Shown here piece by piece: positions 7,829 to 16,526 of a stretch of 36,342 nt of DNA (within the stretch, counting starts at the first letter, position 1; each line of letters opens with the position of its first letter). The notes under the pieces were generated by a model. It was not told the origin of the DNA and ran no database searches. It saw nothing but the letters and a program-made list of their open reading frames with translations. Source of the stretch: Faecalicatena fissicatena (GTDB lineage Bacteria; Bacillota; Clostridia; Lachnospirales; Lachnospiraceae); NCBI GenBank assembly GCA_001028025.1, contig LDAQ01000028.1, positions 1 to 36,342 on the forward strand, given 5' to 3'. The position numbers and the translations under genes were made by a program.

Positions 7829-8839
7829 ATGATCAAATCTAGAAATGTAATATTTGCCGAACCCGGCAAAGTGGAGCTTCGTATTGAGGACTTTGACGAC
7901 TCCAACATCCCCTCAGGGCATGTGCTTCTCAAAAATCACTACAGCCTGATCAGTACCGGAACAGAATTAGCCTGCCTGGACGGCCTGGAAGACTGGTTCG
8001 CCATGCCCGGAGTTCCCGGATATGTCTGCGTTGGTGAGATCGTCAAAATGGCCGATGATGTAACCGGATATCAGGTCGGCGATATCATCTACAACTACGG
8101 CGGCCACCAGGAATATAACATCATGCCTGTAACCGGCTGTTTTTGTAAAGTGCCGGATGTCATCGAGGAAAAATATATCCCTCTGATCCGCATGGCTACG
8201 ATTGCGCTGACAGCTGTCCGTGCATCCGGGATCGAGTTCGGCGATTATGTTGCCGTTACCGGACAAGGCACCATCGGTATCATGGCTGCCCAGCTGGCCC
8301 ACCTTCAGGGTGCCGTATCTATCGGGATCGACCGTCACGACTCCCGCCTTAAAACAGCCAGCGAATGCAACGTTGATTACACCATCAATCCTAAGAGCAG
8401 TGATGCCCTGGTTCAGATCAGAGAGATCACAAAAGGCCGCATGCTGAACACTTTAATCGAAGCAATCGGCAACACGGAAGTCATCATGAACAGCATGGAG
8501 TACATGGCAAAGAACGGAGAAATGATCTTCCTCGGTACACCGCGAACTTCCTATGTACATAACTGCGCGGACGCCTTCTTCAAAGTGTTCCATTCCGACT
8601 ACAACCTCCGCTTCAAAGGCGCTCACGAATGGAAAGATCCCTATGAACCGGACAACTTCGTAAAACACTCCATTATAAGTAACACCCAAGCAGTCATTGA
8701 TTACATGGCCAGCGGACGCCTCAGCTACAAGCCTTTGCTTACACATACCGTACGCCCCGAGGACTGCACCGAAGTTTACCATTCACTCAGAACCGATAAG
8801 GACACTTATCTCGGTGTCGTTTTCGACTGGACAAAATAA
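7829..8839 (+). CDS. medium-chain dehydrogenase/reductase (zinc-type alcohol dehydrogenase superfamily)
   Basis: A 336-residue MDR-superfamily oxidoreductase that should oxidise a polyol or sugar hydroxyl with NAD(P). The Rossmann dinucleotide motif GQGTIG is at 145-150. The N-terminal GroES-like domain carries the S-T-G-T-E-L segment (42-47) and PGYVCVGEI near 63-71, resembling BchC-like and bi-domain sugar oxidoreductases, not classical alcohol dehydrogenase. The four-cysteine structural zinc lobe is absent and the usual catalytic CxxH zinc motif is not evident. AGGAGG precedes the ATG. It is the first of a two-gene plus-strand operon embedded between two minus-strand catabolic operons and shares a divergent control region with the aldolase operon. 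Substrate unknown. Confidence 0.83.
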   Translation: MIKSRNVIFAEPGKVELRIEDFDDSNIPSGHVLLKNHYSLISTGTELACLDGLEDWFAMPGVPGYVCVGEIVKMADDVTGYQVGDIIYNYGGHQEYNIMPVTGCFCKVPDVIEEKYIPLIRMATIALTAVRASGIEFGDYVAVTGQGTIGIMAAQLAHLQGAVSIGIDRHDSRLKTASECNVDYTINPKSSDALVQIREITKGRMLNTLIEAIGNTEVIMNSMEYMAKNGEMIFLGTPRTSYVHNCADAFFKVFHSDYNLRFKGAHEWKDPYEPDNFVKHSIISNTQAVIDYMASGRLSYKPLLTHTVRPEDCTEVYHSLRTDKDTYLGVVFDWTK

Positions 8840-8859
8840 GCCGCAGAAAGGAGACTGTC

Positions 8860-9795
8860 ATGAAATATATTCCACTAGGTTCTGACATCCTCTCTGCATC
8901 GGAAATAGCGCTTGGATGTGCCAGAATGTCAACTCTGGACATCCAGGGCGCTGTAAATATTATTTCCTGTGCGCTCGATGAGGGGATCAATCTTTTTGAC
9001 CACGCCGATGCCTACGGAAACGGCCTCTCTGAAGAGACCTTTGCCGCTGCATACAAGAAACTCGGTTATTCCAGAGATAAAGTGGTTCTGCAGTCAAAAT
9101 GCACAATACGCAATCTGGATCTGCCTACACAGTATTACGACCACAGCAAGAACCATATCATCAACTCAGTCAATGAAAGTCTTCAGCGTCTCAAGACCGA
9201 TTACCTGGACATCCTTCTGCTGCACCGTCCGGATCCGCTGACTGAGCCAGAAGAGGTTGCAGAGGCGTTTGATCTCTTAAAACGCAGTGGTAAGGTTCGT
9301 TATTTCGGCGTCAGCAATCACAACCGTTATCAGATGCAGCTATTAAACAGTTATCTTTCCGAACCTCTGGCAGTCAATCAGATGCAGTTTAATCTGACTC
9401 ATACACCGATGATCACAGCCGGGATGAACGTCAATATGGTTACCGATGAATCCGTGATGAGAGATGCAGGAACCATTGAGTACTGCAGGCTGCATCACAT
9501 CTCACTCCAGGCATGGGCGCCGTTCCAGTACGGACTGCTGAGAGGCAACTACCTTGGGAATTACGAAATGTACCCGGAGCTGAACCAAAAACTGGACGAG
9601 CTGTCCGATAAATACAAAGTTCCCGTTTCTGCCATCGCTGCAGCATGGATCCTGCGTCATCCGGCGCATTTCCAGGTTCTGGTGGGAAGCATGACGCCGT
9701 CCCATCTGAAGGATGCATGTAAAGCTTCCGGCATTGAGATCTCCAAGGTGGAATGGTTCGAACTATATAAAGCCGCCGGTAATCCACTTCCTTAA
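8860..9795 (+). CDS. aldo/keto reductase, YdhF-like
   Basis: A 311-residue (alpha/beta)8-barrel aldo/keto reductase using NADPH. The catalytic tetrad is readable as Asp47 and Tyr52 (FDHADAYG), Lys80 (LQSKC) and His122 (LLLHRPD). The C-terminal cofactor segment LVGSMTPSHLKDAC follows the family pattern GSxxxxH. The closest recognisable group is the YdhF/oxidoreductase type of broad carbonyl specificity. It starts 20 bases after the dehydrogenase with an AAGGAG site, so the two are co-transcribed. A bidirectional terminator follows. It could reduce a keto-sugar or an aldehyde formed by the aldolase; the physiological substrate is not evident. Confidence 0.87.
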   Translation: MKYIPLGSDILSASEIALGCARMSTLDIQGAVNIISCALDEGINLFDHADAYGNGLSEETFAAAYKKLGYSRDKVVLQSKCTIRNLDLPTQYYDHSKNHIINSVNESLQRLKTDYLDILLLHRPDPLTEPEEVAEAFDLLKRSGKVRYFGVSNHNRYQMQLLNSYLSEPLAVNQMQFNLTHTPMITAGMNVNMVTDESVMRDAGTIEYCRLHHISLQAWAPFQYGLLRGNYLGNYEMYPELNQKLDELSDKYKVPVSAIAAAWILRHPAHFQVLVGSMTPSHLKDACKASGIEISKVEWFELYKAAGNPLP

Positions 9796-9814
9796 GTTCA
9801 ATATCTTATAACCA

Positions 9815-9850
9815 AAAATACCAGCCAGACAGCAGTCTGACTGGTATTTT
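9815..9850. terminator. bidirectional intrinsic terminator between convergent aldo/keto reductase genes
   Basis: Arms at 9815-9830 and 9835-9850 pair over 16 positions with one mismatch around the loop AGCA. The stem begins with AAAA and ends with TTTT, so it can terminate the plus-strand dehydrogenase/reductase pair and the minus-strand operon ending at 9854. Confidence 0.88.
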
Positions 9851-9853
9851 CTG

Positions 9854-10873
9854 TTAGTCGCTCAAGAATCCCGGCGGCTTCCCGAACAGTCCCATCATGT
9901 TGTAATCCTGTCGGATAATAAATTCATCCTGGATTGCATTGATCCTGTCCACAATTGACGGATCCAGCGGGCCTTTCTCCGCATAAGCCAAATTTGTTTT
10001 AATATGTGCAATTTCTCTCGCACCTGCGCAATGTGTATGTATGTCTTCAAAAGCAAGTATATAGCGCAGTGCCAGTTCAAACATATCCATTCCTAATTCA
10101 TCAGACAAATCATATATCTTTTCCAGCTTCTTACCGGTATTCACTAATACTTCATCGTCAGAATCCAGCAGTTCCGGCAGTTCATCTCTGCGTTTTGACA
10201 CCAGGAATTTGTTGCCCATGCCAAAGCCTGCTCCTGCGATAATCCCGCAGTCATGGCGTTTTGCAGCCGGTATCAGATAGTCAAAGATCGGTTTTGCAAT
10301 GAGGCTGATTCCTCCGGCCACCAGTGCACAGTCAATCCGTCCTGTGTCGATCAGCTTCGCACTCTTTACGTATTCGGTCGAGCCAAGTCCGATATTGGCA
10401 ATATAGCCTTCCTTTTTCAGCTCCTCCAGTGTAGAAAGAATCACACTGTCACCTGTTTCATAGTCAAATCCCCAGCAGTCCCAGTCCGGCTCGTGGATCA
10501 TGCACATATCAAGCTGCTCTTTTCTGGAGATCCACAGGCTGTGTTTGATCGCTCTTCTGATCTCTTTGGGGTCCTGATATGCATCGTAGCCTTTCGCTCT
10601 TGTTACGGTCCTGTCATGGAGATATCCGATTTTTGTTGACACATAGTTTCTCTTCTCGGGATGCTTAAAGTCCCCTCTCGCCACGATTTCTTCGCTCTCT
10701 CCAAAGCCATACATTTCTGCCGTGTCGAAAACATTGATTGGGGATTCCATGGCGAAATCCATCAGTTTTTCTGAAGCATCCGGATCAATGTCGTATTCGC
10801 CCGTGAACTGGAAACACCCAAGTCCCAATGCGGATACTTCAAACCCGGTTCTTCCAAGTCTTCTTGTAATCAT
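9854..10873 (-). CDS. aldo/keto reductase family oxidoreductase
   Basis: A 339-residue aldo/keto reductase. The ATG at 10,873 is chosen over an upstream in-frame ATG because it has an AGGAGG site eight bases away and begins with the family's usual MITRRLGRTGFEVSALGLGC. The active-site region FDTAEMYG supplies the Asp and Tyr, STKIG the Lys, and MIHEPD the His. This group resembles L-galactose dehydrogenase-like and L-fuco/rhamno-type reductases, but specificity cannot be assigned. It is the last gene of the right-hand minus-strand operon (transporter to reductase), 96 bases after the SDR gene, and ends in the shared bidirectional terminator. Confidence 0.86.
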   Translation of the reverse strand: MITRRLGRTGFEVSALGLGCFQFTGEYDIDPDASEKLMDFAMESPINVFDTAEMYGFGESEEIVARGDFKHPEKRNYVSTKIGYLHDRTVTRAKGYDAYQDPKEIRRAIKHSLWISRKEQLDMCMIHEPDWDCWGFDYETGDSVILSTLEELKKEGYIANIGLGSTEYVKSAKLIDTGRIDCALVAGGISLIAKPIFDYLIPAAKRHDCGIIAGAGFGMGNKFLVSKRRDELPELLDSDDEVLVNTGKKLEKIYDLSDELGMDMFELALRYILAFEDIHTHCAGAREIAHIKTNLAYAEKGPLDPSIVDRINAIQDEFIIRQDYNMMGLFGKPPGFLSD

Positions 10874-10969
10874 TGTGTTCCTCCTGTATTCATTATTCTT
10901 AAACTTTGCAGCAAATCCACCAGGAGCCAAAGCCTGTGTCTGCCCCCGGCTATTATTTATGATTTGCAC

Positions 10970-11782
10970 CTACCAGATGCAATAGCCGCCGTCTACCAGC
11001 AGATCTGCCCCCGTAATATACGTTGCCAGATCAGAGAGGAGAAACGCCACCGCGCCTCCAATCTCATTCATATTTCCAAGCCGTTTCATAACGCAGTCCC
11101 CGGCCATTCCATCCATGGCTTCCTCCGGAATTCCTGCGTGAATCCCCGAAACCATATTCCCCGGGCTGACGCTGTTAATCCTGATCCCGTATTTGCAGAA
11201 ATCGGCCGCCATGCCTTTGGTCAGATGCAGGACTCCCGCCTTTGCCGCAGGGTAACAAACAGAATGTCGTCCCTCCGTACGGTTGATCACATGTCCGGAT
11301 ATAGAGGCAGTATTCACGATTGCGCCGCCCTTTTTCTCTTTTCTCAAATACTGGCATACTTTCTGATTCACCAGAAACATGCCGTCCAGGTTAATTGCCA
11401 TCAGCCGTTTCCATGAGGCAAAGTCAATATCCCCGTCGTCATATCCCGCACCGATTGCCCCCGCGTTGCTGTGGACAACGTCGATTGTCCCGAATTTCTG
11501 CACAACCGTCTCAATCAGGGCGTCAACATCCTCTTCCTTCGTAACATCACAGGAAGCAGCAAATGCCTGAACGCCATACTTTTTACTGATATGCTCAGCA
11601 TATTCTGCCGCCAGGTCGGTACGGATATCTACCAGTGCAACATCCGCGCCCAAGTCCGCCAGTGCGGCCGCCGTACTTCTGCCGATCCCGCCTGCTGCCC
11701 CCGTAACAATTGCCTTTTTACCGGCCATGCTGAACCGTTCTTTCACGGAGGCCAGCTGGCTCAATTCAACAATATTATCCAT
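10970..11782 (-). CDS. short-chain dehydrogenase/reductase (classical SDR)
   Basis: A 270-residue classical SDR that oxidises or reduces a hydroxyl/keto group with NAD(P). The nucleotide motif TGAAGGIG is at 27-34, the NAG motif near 106-108, Asn131 precedes the active site, the catalytic Ser is near 160 (TASISG), and the YxxxK pair is Tyr177/Lys181 (YPAAK). The C-terminal TGADLLVDGG is typical. A strong GGAGGAAGG ribosome site precedes the ATG. It lies 15 bases after the VOC gene in the transporter operon, where it probably handles a sugar or sugar-acid intermediate. Members of this kind are often annotated as gluconate 5-dehydrogenase or 3-oxoacyl reductase; neither is established here. Confidence 0.9.
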   Translation of the reverse strand: MDNIVELSQLASVKERFSMAGKKAIVTGAAGGIGRSTAAALADLGADVALVDIRTDLAAEYAEHISKKYGVQAFAASCDVTKEEDVDALIETVVQKFGTIDVVHSNAGAIGAGYDDGDIDFASWKRLMAINLDGMFLVNQKVCQYLRKEKKGGAIVNTASISGHVINRTEGRHSVCYPAAKAGVLHLTKGMAADFCKYGIRINSVSPGNMVSGIHAGIPEEAMDGMAGDCVMKRLGNMNEIGGAVAFLLSDLATYITGADLLVDGGYCIW

Positions 11783-11797
11783 GTCCTTCCTCCACTC

Positions 11798-12316
11798 TTA
11801 TGCGTTTGGATGTGTCCAGTTCAGCTCAATATATAATCCGCTGGGCTCTACTGCGATGTAGCAGAACTCTACCAGAAGTTCCCCCGCGTATTCCGAATCG
11901 GCGCCGAAAATCAATTTTCCATGATGGACATCCTTGCATCCCAGGTCAAGCATATACGAAAGGGCGTTCTTAAAATCATCATACTCCGGAAACTTATAGC
12001 AGAAATGATGCAGGCCTTCCCCTGATTTATCCAGATATTCTGCAAAATGAGTTCCTTTGGATTTTCCTTCCACCGGCTGTACGAGCTCCACATTCACACT
12101 GCCCCATACCGTACCGTTGCTGCATCTGATAGAGTTCGGCGGTCCTACGATCATGTTTTCCTCGCTCCAGTCCGTTGCGTCCGATACCCACTCGCCGAAT
12201 CCGGGAACCTGATTCAGTCTTTCCATTGCCTTGTCATTGTCATAGGTTAAAAAACCCACGTGTGCGAGGATAGCCCCGCTTTTTTCCAGTTCCTGTTTCA
12301 TCTTTTCCATTTCCAT
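11798..12316 (-). CDS. VOC superfamily (glyoxalase/epimerase-like) protein
   Basis: A 172-residue protein of the vicinal oxygen chelate superfamily. The two beta-alpha-beta modules are suggested by the segment LAHVGFLTYD (His about residue 19) and GLHHFCYKFPE, followed by a C-terminal YIELNW whose Glu can be the fourth metal ligand. These are the usual His/Glu positions for a divalent metal. The family includes glyoxalase I, methylmalonyl-CoA epimerase and dioxygenases; an isomerase or lyase role on a sugar-derived keto acid is more likely in this anaerobe. It is placed between the TIM-barrel gene and the SDR gene in the transporter operon. The function is not known. Confidence 0.8.
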   Translation of the reverse strand: MEMEKMKQELEKSGAILAHVGFLTYDNDKAMERLNQVPGFGEWVSDATDWSEENMIVGPPNSIRCSNGTVWGSVNVELVQPVEGKSKGTHFAEYLDKSGEGLHHFCYKFPEYDDFKNALSYMLDLGCKDVHHGKLIFGADSEYAGELLVEFCYIAVEPSGLYIELNWTHPNA

Positions 12317-12346
12317 GATTCATCTTTCCTTTCTTAATGTGCTGTC

Positions 12347-13195
12347 TTATAATCTTAATGCTTTGAAATCTCTTACCTGCTGTGTAATTGCCCGTTCTGC
12401 CGGAAGCCTCTCCATACTGGAAGCCCCGAAGAACCCGCAGATATGTTCTGTGTGTGCCAGGATATACTTCACATCATCGGGCTCTGCGATGGGACCCCCA
12501 TGACAGATTACAAATACATCCGGATTGATGTCCTGCGCGATCTTCGCCATCTTATCCGCATATTCTGCGGCTTCGGCCAGCCCGTAAGCAACATCCGTTT
12601 TGAGGCCGCTCAGGCCACCTTTGGTACATCCGCAGTGCACCACGATGATATCTGCACCCGCTTCCGTCATTGCCGCACACTGGTCTTCATTAAATATGTA
12701 AGGAGCCGTCAGCATATCCATCTGATGAGCCAGCCTCATCATCTCAATCTCGTTCTCCACTCCATATCCGACTTCCTCCAGCTCCACTTTCTGAGCACCC
12801 GAAAAGTCTGCGAAGGACGGGAAGTTCTGGATTCCGGCAAATCCGAGATCTTTTAACTCCTCCAGATATTTATCCATAAAGCGGTAATTGTCCTGGGCAA
12901 ATACGCCGGCCAGAACCGGGGTATGGCGCGCCATGGGCATAACCTGCGCCGCCAGTTCTTTTACAATATCGTTGGCACTGCCAAATGGAAGCAGCCCGCT
13001 GATGGAAGGTCTTCCGTCCATCCTGAAGCGTCCTGAGTTATAGGTAATAATCAGGTCGATTCCTCCCAATTCCTCGCATTTTGCGCTGAGTCCGATCCCT
13101 GCTCCGCCTCCGATGATTGGAATTCCCTGTTCCACCTGATCATGGAACTTCTTCAATATTTCACTTCTTGTCATACGCTTGGGACTTACTATCAT
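12347..13195 (-). CDS. TIM-barrel phosphoenolpyruvate hydrolase-like protein (Tm-1 C-terminal-like)
   Basis: A 282-residue protein of the PEP-hydrolase-like TIM-barrel family (PF09370 type), related to the C-terminal half of the plant Tm-1 protein. Recognisable segments are IPIIGGGAGIGLSAKC near 25-40, LITYNSGRFRMDGRPS, VLAGVFAQD, NFPSFADFSG, VVHCGCTKGGLSG and CHGGPIAEPDD. These glycine-rich strand ends are typical for a phosphate- or carboxylate-binding barrel. The ATG overlaps the stop of the Tm-1 N-terminal-like gene in an ATGA arrangement, so the two products are translationally coupled and probably act together. No biochemical role is firmly known for the bacterial pair. Its location in a sugar locus suggests processing of an acid intermediate. 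Confidence 0.85.
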   Translation of the reverse strand: MIVSPKRMTRSEILKKFHDQVEQGIPIIGGGAGIGLSAKCEELGGIDLIITYNSGRFRMDGRPSISGLLPFGSANDIVKELAAQVMPMARHTPVLAGVFAQDNYRFMDKYLEELKDLGFAGIQNFPSFADFSGAQKVELEEVGYGVENEIEMMRLAHQMDMLTAPYIFNEDQCAAMTEAGADIIVVHCGCTKGGLSGLKTDVAYGLAEAAEYADKMAKIAQDINPDVFVICHGGPIAEPDDVKYILAHTEHICGFFGASSMERLPAERAITQQVRDFKALRL

Positions 13196-14400
13196 TTCTC
13201 TGTTCCTCCTTCTACCTTGTCAATCAGCACTTCCGCAATCTTTCTTCCAAAATCAGGATCGGTGATCTCACACTCCATCTCTATTAATTCCACATTGTCT
13301 TCTATCCCGGCTTTTAATGTGTCAAACAATACAGCATTTGTCTCCGGCTCATGGAATATTCCGCCTTTGCCGTCCACTTTTGAGATTCCGCCCAGCGGAA
13401 GCATCAATACCGTGGGGCCCTTTGCTCCATTCAGTTTACGGCTGATCGTTTCGGCAAACCTTTTATTTTCCTCCTGATTGCTTCTGACAAATACAACGTC
13501 CGGTGTATGGTAATATACCTTGCGTCCCGTGTCTGCCTTCGCTTCTTCTTTATGCTTCAGAACCATATCCAGCCCGCCCGGAACCACCACCTGGGGAATC
13601 CCTTTTTCTCCCGCACTTTCCAGCCTGTCAGGAAGCGGCTTCTGGTAGGAGTCAGCAAGCGGCATGCTCACCTCCGAAAGGGTGATATCTGCCACACCAT
13701 CCAGAAGTCCCTCCCGGACGAATCTCTCCAGCATCATCCCGCCCTCTCTGTTGGCGTGAAAAACATAGACCTCGTACCCCTTCTCTGTCAGAATCTCCCT
13801 TACGGTATCTACACAGGGGGTCGTAACCCCCCAGCAGGAAATTCCTATGGCCCGCTTTTTTTCCCGCTGTTTCTGCGGCATCCCAAAAGAAATCATTCCG
13901 GCCATCGCACCCGCCGCTTTTTGGATATTCTCCTCCAGCACAGAATTCAGTCCCGCTATATCCACCAGCGAATTCATCACGAGAGTATCATTCAGTCCTA
14001 AAAACTGCTGTGCCGAGTCCTCAAGTAAAGCCAGTGTGGACATCAAAAGCTTGGGCATTCCTATGGGAAGCTCACGGAAAATCCGGTTTGCCAGAAAGGT
14101 CCCCTGACCGCCTCCCATGGAAATCACACCCTGTATTTTATCTTTGTCCAACAGCGGCTTCACTATAAGAACCGCCTGACCGGCCACTGCTTCCATCCAT
14201 TTATCCTTGGAAATTCTGTCTCTCATTCCGGGATCGAGAGCTTCTGCCGCGCGGTAATCCGGCTGCACCTCACTCTGTGAATCCGTCCCCACATCTATGG
14301 CAATGACCGACAGCCCGAACTCGTTCAGGCACCTGATCAAATACAGGAATTCTTTTGCTTTCGTATCAAAGGTTCCTATTACAGCTACCGTTTTTCCCAT
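13192..14400 (-). CDS. Tm-1-like ATP-binding domain protein (UPF0261)
   Basis: A 402-residue member of the UPF0261/Tm-1-like family (PF06792 type). The N-terminus VAVIGTFDTKAKEF is the family signature, and the glycine-rich VISMGGGQGTFLANR near 90-105 is the likely nucleotide-binding loop. ISCWGVTTPCVDTVRE and a central VVVPGGLDMV segment are also conserved features. In plants and fungi this domain is fused to the PEP-hydrolase-like barrel encoded by the overlapping next gene; tomato Tm-1 is the best known example, and it blocks tobamovirus replication. Here the parts are separate proteins in a catabolic operon, so the ancestral role is more likely metabolic. It has a GAGGAG ribosome site and lies 22 bases after the epimerase gene. 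Confidence 0.87.
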   Translation of the reverse strand: MGKTVAVIGTFDTKAKEFLYLIRCLNEFGLSVIAIDVGTDSQSEVQPDYRAAEALDPGMRDRISKDKWMEAVAGQAVLIVKPLLDKDKIQGVISMGGGQGTFLANRIFRELPIGMPKLLMSTLALLEDSAQQFLGLNDTLVMNSLVDIAGLNSVLEENIQKAAGAMAGMISFGMPQKQREKKRAIGISCWGVTTPCVDTVREILTEKGYEVYVFHANREGGMMLERFVREGLLDGVADITLSEVSMPLADSYQKPLPDRLESAGEKGIPQVVVPGGLDMVLKHKEEAKADTGRKVYYHTPDVVFVRSNQEENKRFAETISRKLNGAKGPTVLMLPLGGISKVDGKGGIFHEPETNAVLFDTLKAGIEDNVELIEMECEITDPDFGRKIAEVLIDKVEGGTEK

Positions 14401-14422
14401 AACTTACTCCTCTTTTCAAATC

Positions 14423-15289
14423 TCAGGAAAACAGATAATGCATAAACTGCAGCGCTTGGCCTGCATCAGCGTCCATCCTTGCTGCATCCGCACCGTCCGT
14501 CATATCGCGCCAGATTCTGCAGCAGTCTCCCAGTTCGTCTCCAGCATTTACAAGCGGCTCCATAGTCATAATTCCCTGGAAGTTGACCGCTTTGATCGCG
14601 TCTCTGATTTCATTCCACGGAAGATGCCCTTTGCCGGGCAGCCTTCTGTGATTTTCTCCCAGATGCACATGGCCCAGATATTCCCCTGCCGTTAAGAATG
14701 CCTCGAAAAAGCTGTCTTCCTCTATATTCATATGGAAGGTATCGAGCAAAATCTTAACATTGGGAAGGCCAACCGCTTTCGCGAAACGCACGCCCTGCTC
14801 TGCGGTGTTTAATATATGGTTTTCGAACCGGTTGCATATTTCTATGTTCAGGTCAATCCCATATTCCGCCGCACTGCGCCCAATCTTCACCAGAGAATCT
14901 ACGCCGTATTCCCATTCTTTTTCGATATACTCCTTTAACGGGACCCGAGCGGGTGCATTCAGAAGGTTTCCGCCCATCGTACGTATCCCTAATTTCTCAA
15001 GCCTTGCAAAAGCACGCTTATAAAACTCTATCCCTTTCTCACGGCAGTCTTTATCTTCGCCTGTAAGGCTGCTGTCTGCCGGCGGATCAAGCCCCACAGA
15101 CAGTTCTACCCCGCATTCTTTCGATGCCGCCGCCAGAGCCTCCACTTGGCTTTCCGGCATATTCAAAACCAGGTAATCTCCGAGCTCCAGTACATCAAAC
15201 CCCAGATTTTTTACCTTCTCCACGTATGGCACATAGCTTTTACACTGCAGATCCTTCTGCCAGTAAATATAATGCAATCCGTATTTCAC
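14423..15289 (-). CDS. sugar phosphate isomerase/epimerase, D-allulose (psicose)/tagatose 3-epimerase-like
   Basis: A 288-residue TIM barrel of the ketose 3-epimerase group. The metal and substrate residues seen in allulose 3-epimerases are present in order: the Glu of IEICNRFE, Asp and His of LDTFHMNIEE, His, Glu and Arg of HLGENHRRLPGKGHLPW, and Glu of MEPLV. The enzyme epimerises a free ketose at C3 using Mn2+ or Co2+. It is translated from a GTG codon supported by GGAGGG eight bases upstream. It is the first enzyme gene after the transporter genes (38 bases after the permease), suggesting that a rare ketohexose or ketopentose is handled early after uptake. Specificity among tagatose, allulose, erythrulose and ribulose is not deducible. 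Confidence 0.88.
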   Translation of the reverse strand: MKYGLHYIYWQKDLQCKSYVPYVEKVKNLGFDVLELGDYLVLNMPESQVEALAAASKECGVELSVGLDPPADSSLTGEDKDCREKGIEFYKRAFARLEKLGIRTMGGNLLNAPARVPLKEYIEKEWEYGVDSLVKIGRSAAEYGIDLNIEICNRFENHILNTAEQGVRFAKAVGLPNVKILLDTFHMNIEEDSFFEAFLTAGEYLGHVHLGENHRRLPGKGHLPWNEIRDAIKAVNFQGIMTMEPLVNAGDELGDCCRIWRDMTDGADAARMDADAGQALQFMHYLFS

Positions 15290-15326
15290 AGTTGTCCCTC
15301 CATTTATCCAGGCTGCAATCCCTTTT

Positions 15327-16526
15327 TTAATTTGCTTTTCCTTTTTTACTCATTACATCCAGGGCAATGGCAAGCATCAGCACGAGGCCTTTTACGATAT
15401 ACTGCCAGGTTGCACCCAGGTTCAACAGGCTCATACCATTATCCAGTCCTGTCATAATCATAGTACCTACAATGGCACCCAGAACATTACCGCGTCCGCC
15501 AAGGATACTCGTTCCGCCGACCACACATCCGGTGATTGCAATGAACTCGAAAGAAGTACCCGCTGAAGCGGTTGCCTGGCCGACACGCCCTAAAAATACA
15601 ATGGCCGCAATCGCAGTAACAACACTGTGGAAGATATAAATCATCATAACCGTTTTCTCAACGCTGATACCAGACAGCTTCGCCGCCTCTGCATTTCCCC
15701 CGATTGCAAATACATACCGTCCGAACGGGGTGTACTTCACAATGAATGCAAACAGGAGTCCTAAAACTGCAAGTATAATAATTGCATAGGAGAATCCCTG
15801 CTGGAACACCATGATAGAGCATACAATAAAGATCACCGCTGTGATGAAAATCGTCTTCAGGGCAAACAATGCATCTGACCCGGAAGCAGTCCCCGTCTTC
15901 TTACTCTTCATTCTGCTTCTGAAAGCAATAACAACATAGATCACCATTGCAATGATCGTTATGAAAAGACTGATGTCATTAAAAGAAGCATCTTTCAAAA
16001 TAACCTTTGGCAGGTAGCCGTTTCCAAACGTTGAAAAACTCTTTGATACCGGTCCGATTGACATACCGTCACCGATTAACAATGTGCCGCCCTTGAAAAT
16101 CAGCTGGCTGGCATATGTAACAATAAACGCGGGCAGTTTCTTATAGCCGATCCAGAATCCATGCCACAGTCCGATTAGAACACCGACAACAAGAACGGAA
16201 ACAATGGTAAGAGGCGTATTCACATTTTGCTGTACCTGCATAGCTGCCGCAAAACATCCGATAAATCCAAGCGCACTACCTGCTGACAGGTCCGCGTTCT
16301 GGGATACAATGACAAGCATCATCGTAACTGCAATAATAGAACAGGTTGCTCCCTGCATTAAAAGATTCGATAAGTTTCTGGAGGTCATAAACAGACCGTC
16401 TGTTACAATCTGAAACGTAACAAATATGATCAGCATTTCTGCAAACAATGAAACCTTATCAAAATTATTCGTCAACATCAGGCCTATCTTTTTGGCCGCA
16501 TTACTATCACTTTTATTATTTGTCAT
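15327..16526 (-). CDS. sugar ABC transporter permease, XylH/RbsC-like
   Basis: A hydrophobic 399-residue permease of the branched carbohydrate uptake transporter 2 family, with about ten membrane segments and the conserved loop AGISVEKT-like sequence (AAKLSGISVEKT) that contacts the ATPase. The ATG at 16,526 is chosen because it has a GGAGGG site nine bases upstream and gives a normal N-terminus; an upstream in-frame ATG would extend it by 18 residues into the ATPase gene. It overlaps the ATPase gene by 11 bases. Length is nearer to XylH (about 390) than RbsC (about 320). It should form the membrane channel, probably as a homodimer. Confidence 0.9.
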   Translation of the reverse strand: MTNNKSDSNAAKKIGLMLTNNFDKVSLFAEMLIIFVTFQIVTDGLFMTSRNLSNLLMQGATCSIIAVTMMLVIVSQNADLSAGSALGFIGCFAAAMQVQQNVNTPLTIVSVLVVGVLIGLWHGFWIGYKKLPAFIVTYASQLIFKGGTLLIGDGMSIGPVSKSFSTFGNGYLPKVILKDASFNDISLFITIIAMVIYVVIAFRSRMKSKKTGTASGSDALFALKTIFITAVIFIVCSIMVFQQGFSYAIIILAVLGLLFAFIVKYTPFGRYVFAIGGNAEAAKLSGISVEKTVMMIYIFHSVVTAIAAIVFLGRVGQATASAGTSFEFIAITGCVVGGTSILGGRGNVLGAIVGTMIMTGLDNGMSLLNLGATWQYIVKGLVLMLAIALDVMSKKGKAN

